This document shows positions 1-7,539 of a DNA stretch of 28,370 nucleotides, piece after piece. Every line of letters begins with the position of its first letter. Within the stretch, counting starts at the first letter, position 1. Below the pieces are notes generated by a model. That model searched no databases, had not been told where the DNA came from, and saw only the letters and a list, made by a program, of their open reading frames with translations. This stretch comes from Chloroflexota bacterium (GTDB taxonomy: Bacteria > Chloroflexota > Anaerolineae > Ardenticatenales > Ardenticatenaceae). Location of the stretch: assembly GCA_003520455.1 (NCBI GenBank), contig DOUV01000589.1, forward strand, positions 1 to 28,370. The letters are read 5' to 3'. The position numbers were made by a program, and so were the translations under genes.

Positions 1-108
1 GTTTTTCTTTTCGCTCACAGCGGCGAAGTTCACCTCCCGTGGTGACACAGGACGATCCCCTCTCTGTTCCGGACAATTCCTGACTCTGCCCAAAGAGGAG
101 ATGGTAGG

Positions 109-1557
109 GTGAAGGACAGACGGCATCACGAGTGTCAAGACTCCCAACAGGCGCCGGCGGACCCGGACGGCCCTGCCCCGGCACCGCCCCCCTCGGCGGT
201 TTCCCGGCGGTCGTTCCTGCGTTTGCCGGGGCTCGCTGCGGCCGGCGCCGCCCTGAATGCCTGTGGGGCATCCTTGCCTCAGCCGGGTCCCTCGGCGGGG
301 GATGCCCCGGTGGTCCGGCCCTCCCGGCCTGGGGAGAAGGTCCAGTTGGTCTACCAGGATTGGCGTACCGAGTGGTTCCCCCCGATGGTCCAGCACCTGC
401 TGGAAGAGTTCCACGCCACTCACCCCAGTATCCGCGTGTTCTACATTCCGGACCCAGAAAACCTCTCTGAGAAGATGCTGGCCGACATGCAAGCCGGGAC
501 CGCGGCCGATGTCTTTCAAGGCTGCTGCGACTTCTTCCCCGCCTGGGCCCAGAACGGCTATGCACTCGATCTGCGCCCCTACGTCGAGGCCGACCTGGAC
601 CAGGCCACGCGAGATGACTGGGACCCGGCTCAGTACCAGTCCTTCTTCCTTCCGGACGGGCACCAGTACGGCGTGCCGAAATATCACGGCGCGCTGGCAC
701 TCTACTACAACAAAGACCTCTTCGATGAATACGGTGTCGATTACCCCGATGGTACCTGGGACCACGACGACTACCTGACCGCTATGAAGCGCCTCACCCA
801 CGACCGAGACGGCGATCGCAAGACCGACCTGTGGGGCAGCATGATCGACGTCTTCTGGGATCGGATTCAGGTGCACGTTAATGGCTGGGGCGGTCATCTC
901 GTGGACCCCAACGATTCCACCCACTGCCAGATGGATCAGCCGCCAGCACTGGCAGCCATGGAGTGGCTCCGCGCTCGTATGTGGGACGACAAGGTGATGG
1001 CGACCTTCCTCGACGTGCAAAACATGTCGACGCGCCAGGCCTTCATCGCCGAGCGGATCGCTATGGTGGAAGATGGCTCCTGGGCGCTCAAGGATATCCT
1101 GACTGGAGCGAACTTCAGGATCGGTGTCGCTCCGTTCCCAGTGGGACCGGTTCGGCGGGTGACGCTGGCGACGACCGACGGCTTCGGCATCTATGCCGGG
1201 ACCAAACATCCCGATGCCGCCTGGGAACTCGTCAAGTTCCTCATCAGCAAAGAGTACGGCCGCGCCATGGCGCGGGCCCATTTTCTCCAGCCCGCGCGCG
1301 CGTCACTCGTGGAGGACTGGGTGGAGTTCATCCGCGAGGAGTTCCCCGAGAAGGCCAGGGACATGAATATCGTCGCCTTTGCGGAGGGACACACCAAGGG
1401 CTACTCGGTCACGGCTGAGATCTTCGCTAACATGGCGGAGGCGACGCGTTTGACCGGCGCGGCCTGGGAGCAGATCTTCACTCTCGGCCAGACCCCTGTC
1501 GAGCAGGTGAAGACGGTCTGCCGCCAGGTCGAAGCCGTGCAGCCGGGACAGAGGTAG
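109..1557 (+). CDS. Extracellular sugar-binding lipoprotein, ABC family 1 type (TAT-exported)
   Basis: Predicted solute-binding protein that captures a sugar-like ligand outside the membrane. The N-terminus has a twin-arginine motif (SRRSF, Arg33-Arg34), a hydrophobic segment (about residues 38-49) and a lipobox LNAC ending at Cys52, so it is probably exported folded and lipid-anchored. The mature part has family-1 solute-binding features: LLEEFHATHPSIRV near residue 95, MLADMQAGTAADVFQ near 125, and YYNKDLFDEYGV near 200. Its 482 residues are usual for the family. The GTG start is chosen because GAGGAG lies about 10 bases upstream. No permease or ATPase gene follows. Instead a Cache-domain kinase starts 10 bases after the stop, so the protein may deliver ligand to that sensor rather than, or as well as, to a transporter. 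Family assignment is firm; ligand unknown. Confidence 0.9.
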   Translation: MKDRRHHECQDSQQAPADPDGPAPAPPPSAVSRRSFLRLPGLAAAGAALNACGASLPQPGPSAGDAPVVRPSRPGEKVQLVYQDWRTEWFPPMVQHLLEEFHATHPSIRVFYIPDPENLSEKMLADMQAGTAADVFQGCCDFFPAWAQNGYALDLRPYVEADLDQATRDDWDPAQYQSFFLPDGHQYGVPKYHGALALYYNKDLFDEYGVDYPDGTWDHDDYLTAMKRLTHDRDGDRKTDLWGSMIDVFWDRIQVHVNGWGGHLVDPNDSTHCQMDQPPALAAMEWLRARMWDDKVMATFLDVQNMSTRQAFIAERIAMVEDGSWALKDILTGANFRIGVAPFPVGPVRRVTLATTDGFGIYAGTKHPDAAWELVKFLISKEYGRAMARAHFLQPARASLVEDWVEFIREEFPEKARDMNIVAFAEGHTKGYSVTAEIFANMAEATRLTGAAWEQIFTLGQTPVEQVKTVCRQVEAVQPGQR

Positions 1558-1567
1558 GAGGGCCGCG

Positions 1568-4354
1568 GTGCTACTGGGAATCCGGTGGGGAAGCCTACGT
1601 ACCAAGATCATCGCCTGGTCCTTCGTCCCCACGGCGATCATCCTGGTCGCCGTCGCCTCCGTCATGCTCTACGCCTACCAGCGGGTCACCGAGGATCTTG
1701 TTCTCGAGCGGGACCAGGAGCTCACCCGGCTCTCAGCGGGCCAGTTGATGACGGAGCTGACCGAGTACGCCGGCATTCTCGCCGATGTGGCGCGCATGGT
1801 CGAGAGCAAAGATCCAGCCGCCCAACAGACCGCCCTCCAGCGGGCGCGCAATCGCTTAGTCGTGTTCGACGCTGGGGTGGTCATCCTCAACACCTATGGG
1901 AGAGTGGCGGCCGCTGACCCCGAGCGGCCGGAGATCCTTGGGCAAGACTGGTCCAACCGCAGTTATTTTCGCGAGATTGTTCGCACCCAGGGCCCGGCCT
2001 TTTCGGACGTTGTGGCCGACGGACTGCAAGGAGCGGAGGTCATCGTCGTCGCGGTTCCCGTCAAAGGCAGCCAGGGAGAGTTCTTGGGCACGCTGGCGGG
2101 CCTGTTCCGCCTGGGCACCACTGCCGTCAGCCCCTTTTACGGCAGTATCGTCAAACTTCGGATCGGCGAGAGCGGCACCAATTACCTGGTCGATAGGAAT
2201 GGCCGGGTGATCTACCACTCTAACACCGACCGCATGGGTGACGACTTCTCCGGTCAGGCGGTGGTGCAGCAGGTGTTGAGCGGGAAGGTGGGTGCCATTC
2301 GCACGCGCGATCGGGATGGCCAGGATATCGTCGCCGCCTTTGCCCCGGTGCCGGGCACGCCGTGGGGGCTCGTCACCGAGGAAACGTGGGCGGCCTTGAT
2401 CCATCCCAGCCAGGGCTACCTGCAATTCTTGTCTCTCCTGCTGGCCTTGGGGGTCGTGGTCCCGGCCCTTGTGGTCACGGTGGGGGTCAGGCGGATCACG
2501 CGGCCCATCGCGGACCTCATCGGCGCCGCTCAAGCGGTGGCAGCGGGCAACTTTGGCCAGACAATCTCGGCCCCATCGGGGGACGAACTGGAAGAACTGG
2601 CGAAACAGTTCAATCTGATGTCAGCTCAACTTCAGGAATCCTACGCCCACCTCGAGCGGAAAGTGACCGGCCGGACCAGAGAGCTGGCGACTCTCAACGC
2701 CATCGCCGCCGTGGTGAGCCGCTCCCTCGACCTGGCAGAGATCTTGCAGAATGCCCTGGACAAAACCCTGGAAGTCACGAGCATGGAAGCCGGCGCAGCG
2801 TTTCGCCTGGAGGAAATCGGGGACCCCGGTCAGGCGAGGAGTCCAACCTTGATCCTTATGGCCCACCGCGGACTGCCCGGGGAGTTCACCCGCCAGGCAG
2901 CCCGGCTGTCATTGGAGGCCAGTCTCGCCAGCCAGGCGGCCCGTGAGGGCCAGCTCGTCGTCAGGCAGGTTGCCACCTATCCGGTCAGCGACCTGCGCCA
3001 ATTGATGGAACGGGAAGGCCTTCGGTTGGTGGTAAGTGTCCCGCTCATGGCCAAAGGGAGGATGCTGGGCGCTCTCAACCTGGGAACGCGGAGCCTGCGC
3101 TCGCTGGCTCCGGAAGAGCTCGCGCTGCTGGCCAGCATCGCCCAGCAGATTGGCGTGGCGGTCGAGAACGCGCGGCTGTACGATGCCGAGCAAGCGCGCC
3201 GCCGCCAAGCCGCGACCCTCTTACAGGTCGCCTCGGTGGTCGGCTCGACCCTGGAGTTGGACGAGGTTCTGGATCGGATTCTCGACCAGTTGCGCCGGGT
3301 CGTCGACTACGACAGCGCTTCAATCCAGTTGCTCCAACAGGGCAAGTTGCAGGTCATCGCCGGCCGCGGCTATGCGGATGTGAAGCAGGCGCTCGGGATG
3401 ACCATCCCGCTGAGCGAGGAGTTCCCCAATCAGCGCGTCGTAGAAGAAGGGCGACCGGTCAACCTGGCCGACGCTCCGGTGCTCTACCCCGCCTTCCGTG
3501 GCCTGCCCTACGCTCAGATGCGAAGTTGGCTGGGAGTGCCCCTGAGCGTCCAGGAGCGGATCATTGGGATGATCACGCTGGATCGCCGGGAGCCAGGAGG
3601 ATACGGCGAGGAGGAAGTTCAGCTCGCCACGGCGTTCGCCGACCAGGCTGCCCTGGCACTGGAGAATGCCCGCCTGTACCAGCAGGCCGAGCAATTGGCG
3701 GTGGTGGAAGAGCGGGGCCGGCTGGCGCGAGAGCTGCACGATTCGGTCACCCAGTCGTTGTACAGTCTGACCCTCTTTGCGGCCGCGGGCCGCCGGGTGG
3801 CCGCGGCCGGCGATCTGGTACGGGCGCAGGAGTACCTGGCCCAGGTTGGCGAGACCGGGCGCCAGGCGCTTAAGGAGATGAGACTGCTGGTCTATCAGCT
3901 GCGCCCCGTGGTCCTTGAGCAAGAAGGACTGGTCGGCGCGTTGCAGCACCGGCTGGATGCCGTCGAGAAGCGAGCCGGCCTGGAGACCAGCCTGGTCGTT
4001 GCGGGAATCATTGAGCTACCCGTCATTGTCGAAGAAGGGCTCTACCGCATCGCCCAGGAGGCCCTGAACAACGCCCTGAAGCATGCTGAGGCAACGGCGG
4101 TGACGGTGCACCTGCGTGCCTGCCCCGAGGGGGTCGAGATGGAGGTCGTCGACAATGGCACCGGCTTCGATCCCGCCACCGCCGTGAACACCGGGGGCCT
4201 GGGGCTGGTGAGCATGCGCGAACGAGCCGAGCGGATGGGAGGCTCGCTGACCCTCATATCGGCGCCGGGAAAGGGCACCACGGTGAGGGCCAGCCTTATG
4301 GTCGGAGTGCCCCCGCAACCCCGGTATTCGCCCGCCGCGTTAAATCCTTCCTGA
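1568..4354 (+). CDS. Membrane sensor histidine kinase (Cache-HAMP-GAF-GAF-HisKA_3-HATPase)
   Basis: Sensor kinase of the NarL/DegS-type (HisKA_3) class, 928 residues. Domain order: short cytoplasmic start, membrane segment about 14-36, extracellular double-Cache region about 37-280, second membrane segment about 286-306, HAMP about 307-360, GAF 1 about 375-540, GAF 2 about 548-700, HisKA_3 about 708-775, ATPase about 815-915. The phospho-acceptor is His724 in RELHDSVTQS. The ATPase shows an N box (Asn834-Asn835 in EALNNALKH), DNGTGFDP at about 862-869 and GLGLVSMRERA. The GTG start has AGGAGG 8 bases upstream. It is the second gene of an operon with the sugar-binding protein, and a terminator follows, so the receiver-like gene downstream may be transcribed separately. 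The Cache domain is the likely contact point for the binding protein, by analogy with three-component sugar sensors (inference). Confidence 0.93.
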   Translation: MLLGIRWGSLRTKIIAWSFVPTAIILVAVASVMLYAYQRVTEDLVLERDQELTRLSAGQLMTELTEYAGILADVARMVESKDPAAQQTALQRARNRLVVFDAGVVILNTYGRVAAADPERPEILGQDWSNRSYFREIVRTQGPAFSDVVADGLQGAEVIVVAVPVKGSQGEFLGTLAGLFRLGTTAVSPFYGSIVKLRIGESGTNYLVDRNGRVIYHSNTDRMGDDFSGQAVVQQVLSGKVGAIRTRDRDGQDIVAAFAPVPGTPWGLVTEETWAALIHPSQGYLQFLSLLLALGVVVPALVVTVGVRRITRPIADLIGAAQAVAAGNFGQTISAPSGDELEELAKQFNLMSAQLQESYAHLERKVTGRTRELATLNAIAAVVSRSLDLAEILQNALDKTLEVTSMEAGAAFRLEEIGDPGQARSPTLILMAHRGLPGEFTRQAARLSLEASLASQAAREGQLVVRQVATYPVSDLRQLMEREGLRLVVSVPLMAKGRMLGALNLGTRSLRSLAPEELALLASIAQQIGVAVENARLYDAEQARRRQAATLLQVASVVGSTLELDEVLDRILDQLRRVVDYDSASIQLLQQGKLQVIAGRGYADVKQALGMTIPLSEEFPNQRVVEEGRPVNLADAPVLYPAFRGLPYAQMRSWLGVPLSVQERIIGMITLDRREPGGYGEEEVQLATAFADQAALALENARLYQQAEQLAVVEERGRLARELHDSVTQSLYSLTLFAAAGRRVAAAGDLVRAQEYLAQVGETGRQALKEMRLLVYQLRPVVLEQEGLVGALQHRLDAVEKRAGLETSLVVAGIIELPVIVEEGLYRIAQEALNNALKHAEATAVTVHLRACPEGVEMEVVDNGTGFDPATAVNTGGLGLVSMRERAERMGGSLTLISAPGKGTTVRASLMVGVPPQPRYSPAALNPS

Positions 4355-4403
4355 AAACGATTGCACCATCTGTCGTAGTCCATCGACCGAGCGATGGAGG
4401 CGA

Positions 4404-4427
4404 GGCCGCTCGAAGAGCGGTCTTTTT
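4404..4427 (+). terminator. Rho-independent terminator after the histidine kinase
   Basis: An 8-bp stem (4404-4411 with 4415-4422, including one G-T wobble) closes a GAA loop and is followed by five T residues at 4423-4427. It lies 50 bases after the kinase stop codon and about 100 bases before the receiver-like gene, which suggests that the kinase transcript ends here at least in part. Confidence 0.75.
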
Positions 4428-4524
4428 GCTTGAATAGGGATTCACCTTCTCTCCGATGCGCTCCCGACTGGAAAATGACAAAATAAGAGCAGGTATTGAG
4501 AGCAACCAGGGATTGTGACGAGAG

Positions 4525-4905
4525 ATGAGCAACAAGCCGACATCCATCGTGATTATAGCGAGGCCGAGCCTCTTGCGGGACGGGTTGCAGGCCGTGCTAA
4601 CAGCAATCCCTCAGACCGAGATCGTGGGACAGGTTGCCGATGGCGCATCGGCGCTCACTGTAGTGAGCGAACAGCACCCGGCGCTGGTGGTGTTTGAAAG
4701 CGACCGACCGGGTAAAGAGGTCTGGACGGTCCTACAGCACATCAAGGCCGAGTCGCCAGAGACCTGCTGTATTGTCCTGACTGACGACGCCGGCCAGCAA
4801 GGCGCTGCCACCGCGGCCGGCGCCGACCTGGCGCTCCTCAAGGGCTTTCCGGCAGAGAAACTCTTTGCGACCATCGAGCATCTGCTCCAGAAGAACGAGC
4901 CCTGA
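4525..4905 (+). CDS. Stand-alone receiver-like protein lacking phosphorylation residues
   Basis: A 126-residue protein with the fold signature of a NarL-type receiver domain and no DNA-binding output domain. Aligned by eye to a normal receiver (V-DDHP-VREGL, then PD-V-LD--MPG, then T, then LLK), the Asp-Asp metal-binding pair is replaced by Ala12-Arg13 and the phospho-accepting Asp by Glu58 in VVFESDRPG. Thr86 and Lys106 (in LLKG) are retained. The loss of both acidic sites argues against ordinary phosphotransfer; Glu58 could mimic a permanently phosphorylated state. It lies just downstream of a histidine kinase but behind a terminator. The ATG at 4525 has only a weak purine-rich upstream signal (GAGAG). 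A role as an adaptor or phosphorylation-independent regulator is an inference; the domain call is firm. Confidence 0.8.
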   Translation: MSNKPTSIVIIARPSLLRDGLQAVLTAIPQTEIVGQVADGASALTVVSEQHPALVVFESDRPGKEVWTVLQHIKAESPETCCIVLTDDAGQQGAATAAGADLALLKGFPAEKLFATIEHLLQKNEP

Positions 4906-4942
4906 GAGCAGGGCGCCTTCCCGAGCGGACCATCAGTGAACA

Positions 4943-4974
4943 CGAGCGGCGACCGGATGACCGGTCGCCGCTCG
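4943..4974. terminator. Strong hairpin between convergent genes, probable bidirectional terminator
   Basis: A perfect 14-bp stem (4943-4956 with 4961-4974) with the four-base loop ATGA. It lies 38 bases after the receiver-like gene on the plus strand and about 130 bases beyond the aldolase stop on the minus strand. The T tract is short on both sides (CGGTTT on the plus side), so termination strength is uncertain, but the position between convergent genes fits a shared terminator. Confidence 0.65.
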
Positions 4975-5102
4975 CGGTTTCACACCTTCCTTGAGTCGTT
5001 TCCTCCAGAAGCTCGGCCGGACATGCCCCGGTGCGCGGAACCCGACACCACCACGTCCATGGCAGTCATCGCGTTTCACGCCGCAACCGCTCAACGCCAG
5101 GC

Positions 5103-5921
5103 TCAGTAAACACCCGCCTCCTGTGTCCACATCTCGAGCGCCACCGCGGGCGTCACCTCCTGATGCACGACTTGCTTCAGGATCGTGACGATCCGCTGCG
5201 GATCATCGGACTGCCAGATATTGCGGCCAAAGGTAATCCCAGCCGCCCCGGCCTGGACGACGTCGTAGGCCATCTGGAAAACATCGGCGTCCGTCTCCAA
5301 TCGGGGTCCCCCGGCAGCCACCACCGGCACGGGCGCCACCAACTCAACGACCCGCGCGAAGGTTTCCGCCGAACCGGTGTAGAAGGTTTTGACGATATCG
5401 ACCCCAAGCTCCATCGCCAGACGAACAGCGTATCCCACCCGGTCCACCGAGTAGTGCTCGGCGGGTGGAACGAGTTCCCCGTTGGGATAGGCGTGGACGA
5501 TCACCGGCAACCCCACTCGCTCGGCCTCGCAGACCAACGCCGCGAGGTTCGAGAGCAGGGCAGGCTGCTGAGCGCTTCCAACGGTCAGGGCCATGGCGAT
5601 GGCATCCGCTCCCAGGCGCAGGGCATCCTCCACCGGACTGACCCAGACGTCGTGCTCAGGGTGAAAGGGTGAGAGCGTGGAACATTTCAATATCAACGCG
5701 ATGTGCCCAGCGTAGGGATGGAAGCAGCACTCAGCGACCCCCTTCGACATCACCATGGCATCCGGACTCCCACCAGCGACCTGATCGACCAGCGAGCGGA
5801 TATCTTCCAAGCCTTTCAGCACGCCGTAGCTCGGCGCGTGATCGACTGCGGCTGTGAAAATTCGCCCCGTGAGAGGGTTCTGCAATCGTGCGATCCGAAT
5901 CGCTTTTCCAAGTCTCGTCAT
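5103..5921 (-). CDS. Class I aldolase, DhnA/DeoC/LsrF-like family
   Basis: A 272-residue TIM-barrel aldolase expected to make or cleave a carbon-carbon bond in a phosphorylated sugar or keto-acid through a lysine Schiff base. Visible family marks: AVDHAP with Asp27 at the end of strand 1, candidate Schiff-base Lys178 in VDIVKTFYTG, and the phosphate-binding pair AAGGPR (202-207) and GITFGRNIWQ (228-237). The family includes archaeal-type fructose-bisphosphate aldolase, the AroA'-type enzyme of archaeal shikimate synthesis, and LsrF; the exact substrate cannot be decided. The ATG overlaps the stop of the upstream FGGY-kinase remnant as ATGA, and AAGGAG sits 9 bases upstream. A kinase-aldolase pair is the usual arrangement for sugar catabolism, so the aldolase probably once acted on that kinase's product. 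Confidence 0.88.
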   Translation of the reverse strand: MTRLGKAIRIARLQNPLTGRIFTAAVDHAPSYGVLKGLEDIRSLVDQVAGGSPDAMVMSKGVAECCFHPYAGHIALILKCSTLSPFHPEHDVWVSPVEDALRLGADAIAMALTVGSAQQPALLSNLAALVCEAERVGLPVIVHAYPNGELVPPAEHYSVDRVGYAVRLAMELGVDIVKTFYTGSAETFARVVELVAPVPVVAAGGPRLETDADVFQMAYDVVQAGAAGITFGRNIWQSDDPQRIVTILKQVVHQEVTPAVALEMWTQEAGVY

Positions 5922-6495
5922 ACCAAATCTCCTTGACGTTCCTGCAGATAGCCCCGCCTCCGCAAAGCCTCGCAGAAGCGCTGGTACGCATCCTGGTAAC
6001 GTGCTTCCATTGGTTGACGCGGCGCGACGACGCGATCAATGCGCGTTATGTGGACACTGGCGTCCGCAATCGTGTCGAGCAGCGTGCAGAAGGCAGCAAC
6101 GATCGCCGAGCCGATGGCCGCGTTCACATTCGCGGGCCGGGCCAATTCGCGCCCAAGGCGTCGGCGCGGATCTGCATCCACTCGACGCTGCGCGGGCCGT
6201 CGCCGCTAGCATAAAGCCAACCACCTCCGCGTCGAGGCCGCCGATCACGTCGTACGCCGCCCGCTCGACGAACGCAACCCCCTCCAGGTGAGCAGCATCC
6301 GCCGCCTCGGCGCCAGATCCTTCGCCACCTTCCACGAAGCCGACCGGGTTCAGTCGATTAAACGGAAAGCAGGGGCGAGCGCGTGCGTGATCCCTCCCCA
6401 ACCTGAGCAGACGAGTCGTTAGCGGGGGTATCGGTGAAGAAGAATCGCTCGGAGATCTGGGTCCAGGCCAGAACAACTCCTCCTTCCCTGAGAGA
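5918..6495 (-). pseudogene. FGGY-family carbohydrate kinase, C-terminal remnant with frameshifts
   Basis: The three minus-strand frames together rebuild only the C-terminal half of an FGGY kinase. One frame gives AAHLEGVAFVERAAYDVIG and then VVGF (around 6205-6290). A second frame gives ASGDGPRSVEWMQIRADALG (about 6150-6210), which is the conserved nucleotide-binding loop. The third gives GRELARPANVNAAIGSAIVAA and runs to the stop at 5918. Two single-base-type shifts, near 6208 and near 6155, are needed to join them. No N-terminal half exists, because the hydroxylase gene and its terminator end immediately upstream. The stop codon overlaps the aldolase start (ATGA), showing the two genes were once translationally coupled. 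Very likely non-functional, unless the shifts are assembly errors, and even then the N-terminus is missing. Confidence 0.75.
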
Positions 6496-6523
6496 AAGGT
6501 GCCGGGGGGTAGCACCCCCCGGC
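6490..6523 (-). terminator. Terminator hairpin at the end of the hydroxylase operon
   Basis: A perfect 10-bp GC-rich stem (6501-6510 with 6514-6523) with a three-base loop, starting only a few bases after the hydroxylase stop codon (6527-6529) in the minus direction. It is followed by a pyrimidine-rich, T-containing run (6490-6500, read as ACCTTTCTCTC). The T tract is interrupted, so it is a probable rather than textbook terminator. Confidence 0.6.
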
Positions 6524-6526
6524 AGA

Positions 6527-7534
6527 TCAGGATTGACCGTCCCCGTTCGTGGTCTCAAGGGCGCGCAAGATGCGAGCAGGGGTGGCTGGGTAGTCTGTCA
6601 CCCAGACGCCAATGGCGTCATGGATGGCGTTTAGGATGGCCGCGGGCGAAGCGCCAAGCTCTCCAGAAAACCCCTTGGCCCCAACCGGCAGGGTGGGATG
6701 GCGGACTTCGACGATGGCGGCGTCGTTCTCCAGCGGCATGTCGGCAGCACTGGCGATGAAGTAATCGCCGAGGGTTTCGGAGTGGAAGTCGCGCGACGGG
6801 AAGTAGGGCTCACTGTCCTCGGTCAGCGCAAAGCCGATGCCCATCGCCATGGAGCCGTGGATCTGGGAGATCACCTGCTGAGGGTTGATCGCGACGCCGA
6901 CCTCGTTGGCGTGGACGATCTTGAGCAAGTCCACTTCACCTGTCTCGGTGTCCACCTCCACCTCCGCGACGGCAGTCGTCCAACTCATCGCCCCGCCAGC
7001 GGTCATCTTGCCGTCTTCGGGGTCATGGCCCGTGCCCGGACTCATCTGATACGCCCCGGCACCGACGAGGAAGTGGCCGCCCCAGTTCACTGCCGCGCCC
7101 AACTCTGCCATCGCCACGCCCTGGGAGGGGTTGTCGCGGACGAAGATGCGGTTGTCGGCAACCTCCAGTTGCTCCGGGTCCACCTCCAGTTGGTTGACGA
7201 CGAAGGCCTTCATCCTCTCCTTCAGGTCGAGCACCGCCATCAACACGGCATTGGTGTCGATGGCCGTTACCCGGCTGGCGAACGTGCCGGTACTGAGCGG
7301 GGCGAAGTCGGCGGCGCGGTTGCTGATAGCAACTGCTTCCAGCGGGACCCCCAACGTATCGGCCGCAATCTGCCGCAGGATCGTGTTGGAGCCCTGGCCG
7401 ATGTCCACAGTGCCAACCACCAGCGAAAACGTCCCGTCGGGGTTGAGTTTGATGGTAGCCTGACCGGGATCGCCCCCACCCTTCATACCGGTGGGCAGCG
7501 TGTAGACTGCGATACCTACGCCTCTCTTTTTCAT
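6527..7534 (-). CDS. Molybdenum hydroxylase, C-terminal Mo-binding subunit (NdhM-like)
   Basis: A 335-residue protein equal to the C-terminal half of the molybdopterin subunit of the xanthine dehydrogenase family. It contains VGTVDIGQGSNT (DIGQG at 44-48, a cofactor-contact motif) and GAKGFSGELGASP near the end, where Glu292 matches the catalytic base of this family. The gene starts 5 bases after the stop of the N-terminal half and is in another frame. Its ATG has GGAGG 8 bases upstream, inside the last codons of the previous gene. The two parts (434 and 335 residues) together match one normal subunit of about 770 residues and resemble the 50- and 37-kDa Mo subunits (NdhL/NdhM) of nicotinate dehydrogenase from Eubacterium barkeri. 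Substrate unknown: a N-heterocycle, purine or aldehyde are all possible. Confidence 0.88.
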   Translation of the reverse strand: MKKRGVGIAVYTLPTGMKGGGDPGQATIKLNPDGTFSLVVGTVDIGQGSNTILRQIAADTLGVPLEAVAISNRAADFAPLSTGTFASRVTAIDTNAVLMAVLDLKERMKAFVVNQLEVDPEQLEVADNRIFVRDNPSQGVAMAELGAAVNWGGHFLVGAGAYQMSPGTGHDPEDGKMTAGGAMSWTTAVAEVEVDTETGEVDLLKIVHANEVGVAINPQQVISQIHGSMAMGIGFALTEDSEPYFPSRDFHSETLGDYFIASAADMPLENDAAIVEVRHPTLPVGAKGFSGELGASPAAILNAIHDAIGVWVTDYPATPARILRALETTNGDGQS

Positions 7535-7539
7535 GGCTC

